DNA of 64,000 nucleotides from Apostichopus japonicus. Its lineage: Eukaryota; Echinodermata; Holothuroidea; Aspidochirotida; Stichopodidae. The notes under the pieces are model-generated. The model was given only the letters and a program-made list of their open reading frames with translations, was not told where the DNA came from and ran no database searches. Position numbers and translations under genes: made by a program. The DNA lies in assembly GCF_037975245.1 (NCBI RefSeq), contig NC_092576.1, positions 42,505,111 to 42,569,110 of the forward strand. Reading direction: 5' to 3'. Below, in pieces: positions 41,831 to 55,043 of this stretch (within the stretch, counting starts at the first letter, position 1; each line of letters begins with the position of its first letter).

Positions 41831-42889
41831 CTGCAGGGTCACAACAAATTTGGAAAATTAACAGGTCCTATTTCCATGGCAGTGGTATTTCACCAGTCGG
41901 TTAGCAATACAATATTTACTCGATCAAGGGCATACAATGTGACCTTCGCAAATGACCTTTGAGCTACTTGAAAAATGAAATGCTTGAACATTAAACATGT
42001 ACAAATGACCATTATATATATAAGTAAGGAATTGTAGCTTTTTTTCTGTAGACACATTTAGACTGTGGGTAAAACAGAGTAATTTTCAAAAATGGAAAAT
42101 AACAAGGAAATAGTTTATTACAACTTTATTGGAACCTTTAAATGAATACCTGTAACTGTGCTTACATTCTTACTTTCATTAAAACACCAGTCTTACATAT
42201 GGCCACGTGTTTTAATCTGGGCCAGTAAATAAGTGGCGATGTTACATCTGTGCAACACATATCAAGGGGCGGCCACTCCCTAACCCCGCCCCCCCCCCCC
42301 CCACCTCCGGGTGGATCTCGGGTCCCCCCGAAATTAGTGGTTCCCCCGTTAACCCCCTCCCCCCACGAAAACAATAACAAATACAACAGAAAAGTATAAC
42401 ATTTTGCCTCATTCGTTACCTCAAATCTCCATAATGTCTCAGAGGAAGGACATTTTGTACGAACGTATCTTCAATGTTTTCTGTTTCTTGCAAAACTTCC
42501 CAGAGAAAGAATCTGCATCATTAATATTCCGAACTGTAGCACTAAATATGGTTTCACAATATTAACCCATCGTGTACAAAAGTTATACAATGTGACAAAA
42601 GGAGGGCCTGTCACTTTCACACACAAGTTCCCAAGTACCTTGTCGCCATGAGATGGTGGCAGACCGTGATTATGATTATGTAAAGGTCGGAAGACAAACA
42701 CAATATGGTTGGTTACCTAAGTGACCCTCCTATGGGCGCCCATTCATTTTGTTAATGCTTTCGCAATCAGCCTCCGATCAGTAAACTCAACAGATAGCTA
42801 GTATGATGCTGAATTAGCCCCCTCATTTGCAAATGTTGTAAACTTTACAAAGTGTCCCTCATGTTTGCACAAGTTTTATGTGGGTCATT

Positions 42890-42910
42890 CCAAGCCAAAT
42901 TTTTTACATG
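42890..42910 (+). repeat. Isolated sequence resembling the terminus of the fold-back element
   Basis: TGGGTCATTCCAAGCCAAAT differs at two or three positions from the first 20 bases of the element at 50910-54410. It could be the end of an older related copy. Confidence 0.35.
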
Positions 42911-43017
42911 CCCAGGTGACAATTTCCTGTTTTTTTGCAGAATTGGAACTCCCTCTAATTAGTTGATAATTAATGACCAATTAAAACATTTATGTCAAAG
43001 TACATTTTTTTCACTAT

Positions 43018-43345
43018 CTAAGCGGAGTGCCAACACAGGTTGGCGCAGATCGTACAGACATTTTTGGAGTAAAGATACTCCCTAGATCGCCGGAAATGAC
43101 CCTTTCCGTGCCTTGCTAATTTGCAGATAAACGAAGAATAAATAGGTGTCATCGCCATTTTGTCAGGAAATTACCCCAACAAAATGTGACAAATGTCAAT
43201 AGGTATTTGAGAGCGCAATAAAAAAGTTAATAATCGCCAATAATTAGAAAGTGGTAAAAAGCTGAAAAGGGCGCCAGCAGTCCATTTGAGTCCGTCAGGG
43301 GGGGGGGGGCATCCGCCCCTCTGGCTGTATGGACGCTCCGCCACT
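43018..43345 (-). mobile_element. hAT-like family B, copy 2, truncated
   Basis: On the minus strand it starts CAGTGGCGGAGCGTCC and follows copy 1 (25935-26322) through the GACGGACTCAAATGGACTGC and TTATCTGCAAATTAGCAAGG segments. The distal inverted terminus is missing. Confidence 0.82.
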
Positions 43346-43481
43346 GGGTGACTCTCAAAAAAGTGCAAATGCACAGAGTGTATGACAAATTTCTCATATA
43401 GATGAGTGTCACTAACTTCTGCATGCAATGTATATAGATTCAAGATTGAGGTGAAAGTGGGAGAAAGAAGTCAGTGTTAAC

Positions 43482-43609
43482 CAGGGTGTGCATGCTATAA
43501 ATAGCTATTCAGCAGTACTGCTGAATAGCTATGAGAGCATTTACTGGTAATAGTTCTTAAATATCTAATGTCAAGATACATAGATACTGTACAGAGGCAC
43601 ACCCTTGGT
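43482..43609. mobile_element. Small MITE with central 32-bp perfect palindrome
   Basis: CAGGGTGTGC (left) pairs with GCACACCCTTG (right). Near the left end, ATAGCTATTCAGCAGT (43501-43516) is followed directly by its exact reverse complement (43517-43532). The flanks give no convincing target duplication. Confidence 0.5.
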
Positions 43610-44598
43610 TAGTATATCAACTATGAAACATGTATAAAAGTAATACACACAAACACTGTGAAGTTAGAACCATCTGGTAACTGTCCACCAACACATAAAA
43701 CTATGAACACATGTGGTTTCAAAATTAACTTTTCTTCCACATAATGATACCTCCAACCTACCACGAAAGGTAATGAACCTAAAGCAAATGTAGAACAAAT
43801 TACATCAAAACAATAACATGCATACTACAGCAGTAACAAAATACTAACAATTGCAATAACAGTTCTCGATGACTCTCTGACAATCTTCCTTCCAAAAATG
43901 ATTTATTATTTAACTCAAAACTGGTTGAACACTTGTAATAAATATGTTGGATATCGAACGGAAACCTCATGGTCAGAGGGAGGTAAGAATAAATGGCATA
44001 ACTACAAAGAAACAATTTTGTACACATGCAATCAAATAGTTCGTAGCTAGTACAGTAGTTCCATATATGTCCATGGTTAATTTGCCTAATAGTGCATGGA
44101 ACAGGCATGGTGTTATGAAGTTTGTTTGCCTTGATCTCCGGTCACCTTGGTCACCCGAGTGTTCACACTCTGGAACTGATATCCTCCAGAACAGGGGACC
44201 AACATGTCGCAGTCTGACCCTGAGTAGGATAGTATTTACACTAGGATGTTGATCTCGAGCAGGGGATATGAATCGGTCGGATCCCCTCTGTGTGTTTACT
44301 AATGTGAATAAGGCTTTTAGATGAAAGTGTTATATCAATGTAGACAATAGCATACTGAACATGTGGTACAATACCATGTCATTTCTTTGATATCTTGCCA
44401 AGTGCTAACCAATAACACAAATATATGTTAGTTGACACTGTAGTATGCAGCGGTTGCATACCACTACATTTATGCTAATAAAACAACCACAAAACTACCT
44501 AAAGTCATTGTAAATGAATAAATGGGTTTGATTATTAAATTCAGAGGTAATGTAGTGATAAACATGCTAAAATACATTGTTTATCTGAACAAAAATAA

Positions 44599-44830
44599 TG
44601 TGACGGACGTACGCGTGACGGACGTACGTGACGGACGTACGTGACGGACGTACGAAAATACGTACGTCTGTCACAGCAATTTCTGAAAAAATAAAATCCA
44701 AGGGATTAAAGGCACATTATGTAGCTATTGAGTGTTCAAAATGTGCATTGAATTGTAGATGTCTTTACATCTGGGTACTTCCTTCTGTATGAATTTTTAA
44801 AAATGTGATTTTTCTGTGACGGACGTACAC
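44599..44830. repeat. GTGACGGACGTAC iterons
   Basis: Four tandem copies of GTGACGGACGTAC at about 44600-44654, one inverted copy (GTACGTCTGTCAC) at 44662-44674 and another direct copy at about 44816. No neighbouring gene explains them. Confidence 0.75.
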
Positions 44831-44839
44831 ATGACAATT

Positions 44840-47495
44840 TACATTTGTAAAAAAATGTTATTCTCAGAAAACTGAAGATCCCTGTAACTTTATCTGTTTG
44901 TAAATTGAATCTATATATTATATCACTTTAGCAAATCCAAGAATATTTATTCCTCTAGAGATACACAGGCAAAAATAGGCATTTTGTTTTGGGGTGATTT
45001 TTGTGAAGCAAATTTTGAGATTTTTTCGGTTGACTAATACACACCTTAATCTGCCTGAAAACAATGTGTTCTATGAAACTTAGCTACATATTATGAAACT
45101 CCATAGTTTTAGCTTTCATCTGATACCGTACATGTAATGATTCAACGTTTTTTTAATTTTTGGTGAAAAGGTTTACTAGTTTACGGAACTGCCCAACTGC
45201 ATAAATAATATAAAACGTTTCCCAACAGGCGAGGAATTTTACACCTTCGTAATGGCCAGCCTAGGGCAACACATGCCAGCTGCAACACATTATAGGCCTT
45301 TTCACCTTACTGTTCCTAGACAGCAGGAATTTCCACCTCCTGAACCCACAAACTCTCAAGAGACTTGGCACTCTATAGCTATCCATAAAGGCTAAGATTA
45401 AAAGGACAAGCTCTGAGACAACTCTGTAGTGACAACAGTAACAATTATGTTCAAGATACAAAATACAAATACGTATACTCTCTTTACACTGCGAGCAGTA
45501 TAATACTCAAACTACAGGTACAATAATCATCTCTCAATACAACTGAACTGTCAGTACAGTACAATACACGTAACTGTTAATAACTCTCTGTATATAAACT
45601 CAAGGTACTGTAACACTACAGTATAAAAGTACGCAATATTACTAGCACCCATGTGCTTAACAATAAACAATACGCACTCTATAAACCCATAGGACCAAGG
45701 TCCAAAACACAACCTATCATGTACTTTGTACGGTCAAGTACAACCTAGCCACACTTAAAATCTGATTCTTTAAATTAACAATATGGGTACGTACGGCAGT
45801 AAACAATACAATATTTATGACTTAATATCTTACTAAAAGTGATGTCGGCTCGCTCGCGGTAAAGAAGAAGAAAAAGACTACGCTCGCGGATAACAAGAAC
45901 TCTCCACTCTCGCGGACATCAAGACTCCATCAGCGCTAGCTTGCTATACAGTATGTTGGTATGATCCGCCTTCTTGGAAACCAGTGGCTTCGAGCCAGAA
46001 GCCGAACCATCCAAAAACCTGAGGCATCCTGCCTCTGAGAAGGGTGACATCTCCTCACGGACTTCAGATAGTGAAGATATTGGTAAATCTGGGCTATTGA
46101 AGACCCAAGATTAAGTAAAAATTACGGAAATACAAAGGGATAACGAGGCGAGCCCCGGAGCTCTGCAGGGACGATGTTCGCCATACAACAACGTATACAG
46201 AAACTGAACAATACACGTGGACAACGCTAAAAACTCACTGTTACGAACTATTACATAATACATGCAAATACAACGGGTGCACACAACAAAATTTCACTTT
46301 ACTACATTTCTAGTCAATTTTTAGCGATACCAACGGACCTTAATTGATGGCCAAATGACTCCTGCTTAGAGTGTTTCCTCTCTGGTGACTGACAAATTTA
46401 AAACATCAAATATTGAGCAAATATTTGCCTGAAATGCTTAATGCTATGCACATTGCACTACAGTGTACACTTAGTATACCTTAGAAGGGTAACTCTGACC
46501 CACTCGAAAAAAATTTGTCCCCAAATTTTTGGGAAAGTTTTATTTTGACAGTTTCCAATCAGAATCAGACATACTAAGGACTACCTATTCCCATGCTATA
46601 TGCTATGTATCTGTGATTGAAGTTAACCACCCTGCCCGGCTGCCCTAAAGAATTGCTTTATTTTTCGAGCCGGAAATTAAAATCTTGCAAAATTTTAACT
46701 CCATTACCCAGATGGTGTGTATTTACTTACAGGAAGTTTTATGTCCTGCAAGGTTTGTCAATTTATTCACAACAAAGTAAATCATAAACTAGTTACTTTG
46801 ATGTATGTACATACAGTAGTTTTCTATAAATTAAGTATTTTTTTATATAAAAATACACACAATTGTGGGCCAAAGTTACCCTACTTAATGCACAAATGTT
46901 AATTACATTATTTCTACATACACACATGCTATCATAAAAAATGATATCCTAATATACAGTGGCACCAGGCTTCCCACAAGCTTAATTCAGCCTTGCCCAT
47001 GGGGTAACTTTGCCCACCTCAAGATAAAAAACTGGTTAAATCAAGAAAAAATGTCAATAAAAACTGAAATAAAAAAGCCGCCAAAGCATTTCGTCCTATG
47101 GCATATAGGTAATTACTAATGAGGCTATCATGACATCTCTCTGGAGAGGAATTTTGTGTAACTTTGGGGTAATTTGAGTTTTGAGACTGATGCCCCAGCA
47201 TTTAGATCCAAACTGCACTTTATAGTACACTGTATGTATAGGCAAAATCGCCCTCCTGTACCTCTTGGGAGGGCTATTTTTGTCTCAGGGAGGTTAATCG
47301 CAATCAGTCATCGCTTATTTCCTACCCTGTTCATGTTTAGTTCTGTGGGATGTATTAAATCACTCATGACGTGTCAACCATCGTTACATCACAAAAAAGA
47401 TAAGGTGATTATGGAAATCTTTGATTAGATCTCTGGAAAACATCTCATAACAGCATAGTAAATACATAGCATACAATACATACTGTACAGTAGGC
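44840..47495. other. Intergenic, no gene supported
   Basis: It includes three CTCGCGG motifs at 45850-45922 and an inverted pair around GGGCCAAAGTTACCC (46865-46880) and GGGGTAACTTTGCCC (46999-47013). The inverted pair may mark a small decayed element. No exon with matched splice sites was seen. Confidence 0.4.
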
Positions 47496-47555
47496 TTGCA
47501 TTCGATCAATCTGTATTTATATCTGAGCTTTCTAGGAAATTTAAAAGTAAATGAT

Positions 47556-47792
47556 TCACACACCTTTTTTCTTCCAACCGTGGATCAGCTTCCGAATCTG
47601 AATCGACTTCAGCATAGACAAATCATTAGACTCCACAAAGACAAGGTCGTCAGGCCCCTCTACCCCAACTTCATCACGCAGATGCGCTGCAATCGAGGAT
47701 ACTTCATCTTCAGAGATGTTACTGAGGATTCCGCGTATTGCGGACTTGATGTCTTCAATCATTTTAAGGACAGTTCCTATATGAAACCACAA
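47556..47792 (-). CDS. Small helical domain exon associated with the transposase-like gene
   Basis: Reading from about 47765 down: MIEDIKSAIRGILSNISEDE, later GVEGPDDLVFV and IQIRKLIHGWKKK. It ends at a donor-like AAAAAG|GTGTGTG. The pattern of predicted short helices is SAM-like, but I cannot assign it firmly. It overlaps the end of the transposase-like reading frame and probably starts a second gene of the same element or an alternative exon. Confidence 0.45.
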   Translation of the reverse strand: MWFHIGTVLKMIEDIKSAIRGILSNISEDEVSSIAAHLRDEVGVEGPDDLVFVESNDLSMLKSIQIRKLIHGWKKKGV

Positions 47793-50451
47793 GAAATAGC
47801 ATGTTTCAATGGGACTACAGGAGCATTTCTTCTTCCATATGCAGACAGAGAGGAGTAATCAAGAAGCTCCTTGCTGTTTACACAAACAAATCTTTTACTG
47901 ATATCCGTAGGTTCTAGTGAAAATACACGCAAGTCCATGTTCAGAATTGACTGGTGAACCCTTGCAACAATGTACACTTGTGAGTTGTCCTTTATAACTG
48001 CAAAGAGAACCTGTCCAAACAATAAACCCTTGTCATCTTTACCAATAACAATGTAATCCCCCTTTTAGTACTTTGTTCCTCGAAAAGTAAGCTCATAAGT
48101 AACTTGATCCGCAACTGTTGCATTAAGTACGTTCATACACCCTTGTAGTGCTTCTGCATACGTTTCTAAATGTAATGGAACTGTTCGTTTTGCATCAATA
48201 GCCACAGGGAAGAAAGTCCCAGCACACATGTAAGATTGTAATAGTTGATGCCTTTCTGCCAATGTAAGACACAAGTTCTTAAAGTTATGCAAATGACGCA
48301 CACATCTTTTGAAAAAGGAATGCTTACTCTCAAACCTCATAGTCCATGTTCGAATTAGAGTACCGAACTGCAGTATCAGCATAGGGTAATGGTTTAGAAA
48401 ATGATGCTTTGGTCGCATTCTACGCTCTGGAAAAAGTCGGTGACGCGACTCCAAGTACTCCTCGATAAGAAAACTCAGATTAGCAATTTCAGCCTCATCA
48501 ATACTAGGAGTACATAGAAGTTCCACCATATCATGTAGCTGAAGAAAAAACAGCCAGACTGCGTCGTTTGGATCAGAAATTTTATCGCCAATAAGAACAG
48601 GCAAAAGCCTTACAAGGCACCAATTCTCTACTGCCTGTCCGCCCAAGTTTTCGCCATTTGGATTAACTTTACTTGGTTGATTGTTTCTATCTGACCCAAG
48701 ATACTTGAACTGCATTATTCTTCTATTCAGGTCTGTGTATGTTAGCCACTTTTTCTGTTTGATGAAATAGGCTAAAATCAGTGCCACATCATAATTCAGA
48801 ACCCCTTCAAATAGATCATGGCCAAGACAAGGTGGCAAACCTGAACATACATGAAAATATTCCAGTTCTTTAAAAATGGAGTCGAACTTGATCCCCTGTA
48901 CAATTCTCATGCCCTGATCCTGGATATGTTGCAATGCTCTATTATAATTGTTTTCATTTCGGATGAGACCAACAGCACATGGGTCGTCATGAAATTCTGT
49001 ATTTGTAACTGAGCACCACCTACACCAACATGGAGTACTACTGAAGTTTTCTACGAATCCACCGATACAACGCGATCCAAGATTATCACCAGCAATAAAA
49101 CTTAAGGCACCCTTTTACTGGATGCTGCTCGCCAGCTATGTCAATACCATTTAGTTCAAGATCTTTCAGATCATCAATCAATGGTCTTAGCAACTTTTCC
49201 TGTCCAAAGTACTTAAAATCATTCTCATTGCAAAGGAGTACTAGTAACATGTGATTCACACTCGACCTGAGGTGTGGTCTGATATTAGCGAGTGTCATGT
49301 ACACTGCAAGAATTTTGTGGGTTTTTTTTCTTGCTGGACCCTAGTGGATTGCACACCTCAAAGGAATCTTGATAGAGGATTAGCTTTAAAGCCTGGCAGA
49401 AGGCATTTTCTTTAAAAGCGGCACCATCAGTTATATCATAAAATACTTTTCCCTCTTCATTAGGTCTATGGTTTCCATGATACCTAGGGAATTTGGTACA
49501 CAGATATTCCTCTTGAACAGACTTGTTCTTGAATAGGTTCTGCGAAGAATCTTTGATATGTATGTACTGAAACTCTCGTTCTCTATTGTTATCATTTCTA
49601 TCCAATTTAGTGCAACATAATTAAATTTCTTTTTATTTGTTGATTTACGGATGTAGTTTAATCGCAGGGGTCCGGTGCTACATTCGGATAATAGGTCAGA
49701 TGATTTCATTTCATTAATTAGTTCTTTCGCAGTTTGTTCTGGTATGTCTAGTTCATCAGTCAATTTTGACAACAGTTTCTGGAAAATCACTGTCTGGCCT
49801 AGGCTGTGTATATCATTGAATTGTTCTACAATGTGCTGGACAGTTGAAGAAGGAAGCAGGTATTTTGATTCTAACTGCAGATGAAACAGTAGGAGATTTT
49901 GTACAAACAAATCTTCAACGTTATCTGTTTCTTGCAGAACTTCCAATTCATCCAAAGAATTTGCATCAAATTCGGCATATACAGTAGCATCGTCCTGATT
50001 TTCGAAATTGTTCTCTATTGCAATGAGTCCTGCAGGAATATGATCAGTCATGTCTGACTTGTGACACCTTGACAAATGCGACGTGAATGATGATTTCTTT
50101 GTAAATGATGATTCACAGTTGTTAAATGGGCACAGAACAGTAGCCCCAACATCAAGGTGTTCTTTCAAGTGTTTCAACAAAGCTGGTATGTCATTACATA
50201 CTTGTCTGCAGAAGATTATATCACACTGTAATGGAATATCAACATTTCTATATCGCCTATGAACTGCTGGTTTAGAATGGTCTCTTTGTAAATGGCTAAC
50301 CAGAGTAAGTGGAAAGTTGTCGCAAGCATGCATCACGTGGACAGGGAAACGACCTGTTACACTCATTCCTGTGAAACCTACAGTGGTTAACATAACCTTT
50401 TATTGTTGTAAGTTGCTGTTCACAGTAGGAGCACTTGAAAACTTCATCCAT
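47777..50451 (-). pseudogene. Broken transposase-like gene with N-terminal zinc fingers
   Basis: It starts at ATG 50451-50449 (MDEVFKCSYCEQQL). The N-terminal third has C2H2-like fingers (CSYC...H...H, CPFNNCESSF...H...H). The rest contains EVCNPLGSSKK, GDNLGSRCIGGFVENFSS, a CWCRWC pair, GLPPCLGHDLFEGV and RPKHHFLNHYPM, motifs I associate from memory with a transposon-derived family common in fish and marine invertebrates. HDLFEG may carry a catalytic Asp, as in CMC/EnSpm-type transposases. Frameshifts are inferred near 50310-50340, 49600, 49320 (A8 run) and 49085 (T4 run), and there is an in-frame TAA at 48067-48065. The reading then continues in frame to a TAG at 47777. The breaks mean it is decayed, unless the homopolymer ones are assembly errors. 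Ends of the element were not found. Confidence 0.72.
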
Positions 50452-50909
50452 GATAGTTTAAATATATATAGTTTATTGATATTTGTAGGTCTGTGTTTCA
50501 TGAATCAATCATTCTGCAAGATATGGATGACTTCACAAACCAAAACAATCAGCATTATGCAATTGAAGTAGAGCACATGTTCCTATTTTAATACTGCTAA
50601 ACTAGTTATTGGCGACAGTTACATGTAATCCAAGCAAGTAATCTGCAGTTGTGTTCTTCGGAGTCCTGATCAATTTCTGTGTGATATGTCCTGTAAGAAT
50701 TAGGCAAAAATTTAATTACTGTGTAGATGAGTGTATTGTTATCATAATAAACTGTATATTATGGATACATTAGGGAGAGATGTATATTAAAATATTGTAC
50801 GTTTGAACTTTTTCTGTAAACCAGGGTGCAGTGTGAGGTCCGTCCGTATTGAAAAGAGTTGATAACGATATACCAATTGAAATTTATCAATAATAATAAT
50901 ATTGGTATA

Positions 50910-53900
50910 TGGGTCAATCCATGCCAAATCAACAGATTTTTGGGTCGATTCCACGTCGACCCTCTCAGAATCGCCTGAAATTGATATGGTGTCTTGCCAT
51001 ATGTCTCAAAGGATGAAATTGGGCAAAAAAAAAATTTAAAAATATTTCGTTGCTAGGATACGGCCCCGCCTAGCAACCAAATCCAGATTGCATTTTAAGC
51101 GCCCTTAATTTGTGTCAAGTTTGGAGTCATTTTTTGCATAAATGTAAAGTATTTTATGCCTGATATTGCAGATATTGTGGAAGACATGTGGCCAGTCTTT
51201 GAATTTAGCTAATTTTGAGGAAAATTTACGGTCTCAATTTTTCGTAACAAGTAATTAAAATGGCAGAAAATGAGATAGGGGTCTTTTCTGGCCCTACTTT
51301 GAGTGTGCTCTATATTCACAAGCAGAGGCATGTTTGAGTTTTAATTTCCATAGGATCCTTGTCCAGTGGTAGTTGTACGGGAAAAGTGCAAAAAAAAAGT
51401 CAAGCGGGTCGTACGTTTTACGAACAGCGCCCTCAAACTTAAGAAATCTCACTTCTGGCCCTAATTGGGGGTCCATTTTGGGCCTGTGGGTATTTTTTTT
51501 TTTTTTTTTAAATAGCATTTTTCAGGAGCGTATTGACCCTATTTTTGAAAACTCAAGTCAAAAAGTTGTGTATTTTGTGTTATCTACTCAAATTTACGAC
51601 TCGAAAATTGCGAAAATCACTTCGTTCATATGTATGAAAATGCTTGCACAAGCCGATTTGAGTAATTCAAATGACAACAACTTCATAGCATTAGCAAACA
51701 GGTGCTTAACAATTAAGAGGGTGGTCCACTAGCATAAGGGCTACAAATAAACTGCATTTTCAGGGTCATATGCCCAACGATGCCTGTGAACAGCGCCCTC
51801 AAACATCACATTTTACCAATATTTTGGGCTATTTTGGGCATTTCAAGGTCAAATTTGGTCGCAATTAAAAGTTTTATTTTCGATTTTTAATACAAAACTA
51901 GTAAGATATGTATAGTTATGATGCAAAGAATGAGCTAAAACATCTTTTATATTAGTTATTAATGCTCTGATGAGCAGCTTAAAGTGGCGTATATGAGAGT
52001 TACATCAGCTCTACAGAAACATGCTTGCGAGGGCAAACAGTGGTAAACATTGTATCCTCATTCAAGGAGATGTTAAACAACATTAGAAACTATTGAAATG
52101 TATTTATTAAAAGTGTTCTGTCTAATACTCTTTGACTCCCTGTCACCCCCACCCCCCCCCCCCAGCACCCTCCCCATAGTGCACTATGCAGATTTGTATA
52201 CATACAGTATGTGACTGACTTTTACTGCATAGAGACTGCATAAACATGCATTCAAGGTATACTGAATGTTTTGGTATGGTAATCTTCTGCTTCAAATTGT
52301 CTGTATGCATGTAACCCACCCCTCCCACCCACATCCTCTACCCAACCCTATATCAGAATAGAAAATTGTGAACCAGTGCGTACAGTGTGCACTATATATG
52401 TGTGTACATGTTCAGTACAGTGTTATATTACACCAAGCAAATAAATACACACTGTCCACAATCATGTACAGTACACACTGTGTACTGGTCATTCCATTCA
52501 ATACTGTGCATATTTCAATGTCATTTTAAATATTTGAAATGTAGTGTATGCTTTTGCTAATTCAATAAATTAAAAGACTTTCAATAATTTAAAAGGAATG
52601 TTTAACCAGTACATAAATGTGCAGTGTGTATACTGTACATGATTTTGGACAGTGTTTATTTAAAAGTGCTTGGTGAAAAATAACACTGTACTGAACATGT
52701 ACACACATATATAGTGCACACTGCATAGTGCATACTGTGCATATTTCAATGTCTTTTTAAATATTTGCAATGAAGTGTATGCATTTGCTAATTCACTAAA
52801 TTAAAAGACTTAATATTTCAAAAGGAATTTTTAACCAGTACATACATGTACAGTGTGTATACTGTACATGATTTTGGACAGTGTGTATTTAATAGTACTT
52901 GGTGTAAAATAACACTGTACAGAACATGTACACACATATATATTGCACACTGTACGCACTGGTTCACATTCATTTTCTATTCTGATATAGGGGTTGGGTA
53001 GAGGATGTGTGTGGGAGGGGTGGGTTACATGCATACAGACAATTTGAAGCAGAAGATTACCATACCAAAACATTCAGTATACCTTGAATGCATGTTTATG
53101 CAGTCTCTATGCAGTAAAAGTCAGTCACATACTGTATGTATACAAATCTGCATAGTGCACTATGGGGAGGGTGCTGGGGGGGGGTGAGAGGGAGTCAAAG
53201 AGTATTAGACAGAACACTTTTAATAAATACATTTCAATAGTTTCTAATGTTGTTTAACATCTCCTTGAATGAAGATACAATGTTTACCACTGTTTGCCCT
53301 CGCAAGCATGTTTCTGTAGAGCTGATGTAACTCTCATATACGCCACTTTAAGCTGCTCATCAGAGCATGAATAACTAATATAAAAGATGTTTTAGCTCAT
53401 TCTTTGCATCATAACTATACATATCTTACTAGTTTTGTATTAAAAATCGAAAATAAAACTTTTAATTGCGACCAAATTTGACCTTGAAATGCCCAAAATA
53501 GCCCAAAATATTGGTAAAATGTGATGTTTGAGGGCGCTGTTCACAGGCATCGTTGGGCATATGACCCTGAAAATGCAGTTTATTTGTAGCCCTTATGCTA
53601 GTGGACCACCCTCTTAATTGTTAAGCACCTGTTTGCTAATGCTATGAAGTTGTTGTCATTTGAATTACTCAAATCGGCTTGTGCAAGCATTTTCATACAT
53701 ATGAACGAAGTGATTTTCGCAATTTTCGAGTCGTAAATTTGAGTAGATAACACAAAATACACAACTTTTTGACTTGAGTTTTCAAAAATAGGGTCAATAC
53801 GCTCCTGAAAAATGCTATTTAAAAAAAAAAAAAAAATACCCACAGGCCCAAAATGGACCCCCAATTAGGGCCAGAAGTGAGATTTCTTAAGTTTGAGGGC

Positions 53901-54410
53901 GCTGTTCGTAAAACGTACGACCCGCTTGACTTTTTTTTTGCACTTTTCCCGTACAACTACCACTGGACAAGGATCCTATGGAAATTAAAACTCAAACATG
54001 CCTCTGCTTGTGAATATAGAGCACACTCAAAGTAGGGCCAGAAAAGACCCCTATCTCATTTTCTGCCATTTTAATTACTTGTTACGAAAAATTGAGACCG
54101 TAAATTTTCCTCAAAATTAGCTAAATTCAAAGACTGGCCACATGTCTTCCACAATATCTGCAATATCAGGCATAAAATACTTTACATTTATGCAAAAAAT
54201 GACTCCAAACTTGACACAAATTAAGGGCGCTTAAAATGCAATCTGGATTTGGTTGCTAGGCGGGGCCGTATCCTAGCAACGAAATATTTTTAATTTTTTT
54301 TTTTGCCCAATTTCATCCTTTGAGACATATGGCAAGACACCATATCAATTTCAGGCGATTCTGAGAGGGTCGACGTGGAGGCCACTGTTGATTTGGCATG
54401 GATTGACCCA
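50910..54410. mobile_element. 3.5-kb fold-back transposon with arms of about 1.6 kb
   Basis: The first 26 bases (starting TGGGTCAATCCATGCCAAAT) are exactly mirrored at the right end. The two arms (about 50910-52490 and 52838-54410) are nearly identical reverse complements with only small indels. TATA flanks both ends (50906-50909 and 54411-54414). The spacer of about 350 bp lies within a tandem duplication of about 230 bp. Each arm repeats the same short open frames in mirror orientation, without start or splice context, so no gene is called. The superfamily is unknown. Confidence 0.9.
52498..52960 (+). repeat. Tandem duplication at the centre of the fold-back element
   Basis: Two units of about 230 bp, the second from about 52728. 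Each holds TACTGTGCATATTTCAATGT, GTATACTGTACATGATTTTG and ACATGTACACACATATATA. The second unit runs into the right arm. Confidence 0.85.
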
Positions 54411-54895
54411 TATAGGTTTTCCCACAAAATTCTGCAGAGCCAGTATACACACAGAAATTACAATTTGTACGCTAGGAGCACTTTTGGCATCCATGATGTG
54501 GAATAGTTTGCCCTATTTCATCAATGAATGCCAATTTTGCACTCATTGTTGTGATAAATTAAAACTAGAGCATCAATGGTGCAGAAACTCATACCTTTCA
54601 GAGCCCCAAAAATGTAGGGCCCATGGAACTGTAGGGCCCACAGAATTAAAGGCGTGTTTTCAGATTCCACAAAAAATTGGAGGCCCCCAAAAATTAAAAG
54701 CCAAAAAATTTAAAGTGGCCATGACACGAAAATTTCAAAGTCCTATATTTTTGGGATCCATCAAAGAATGTTCTCTAGAACATGTATCAACCATTCTGCC
54801 AGTTTAAAACTTGATTTTTCAAGTCGAAAATTGAGAATGAATTTACCCTTTTCGGCGTTTGAAACTTTGTTTACTCGAAAATTTTCCGATTCGCA

Positions 54896-54917
54896 TGACG
54901 TCATGTGACGTCACGTT
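54896..54917 (+). promoter_or_regulatory. Double CRE-like motif in the Kolobok-like element
   Basis: CATGACGTCATGTGACGTCAC carries two TGACGTCA-type palindromes about 130 bases before the ATG at 55044. A single TGACGTCA lies at the other end, near 57714, upstream of the THAP gene. Confidence 0.5.
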
Positions 54918-55043
54918 TTGAACACATTTACGATCCTCCGAATATAACATTCACGTACACAGTAGACAAGTACACATACCACTAGTAGTTACTAAACAAA
55001 ACACCGATCACAAGTGCGATATCAAATCAAAATTTCCTGTGAA

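Noticed and set aside
51294-54035. Mirror-image 60-119 codon frames in the two arms of the palindrome
   Set aside because: No start or splice context, and low-complexity Lys/Phe runs from A/T homopolymers. They are identical only because the arms are identical.
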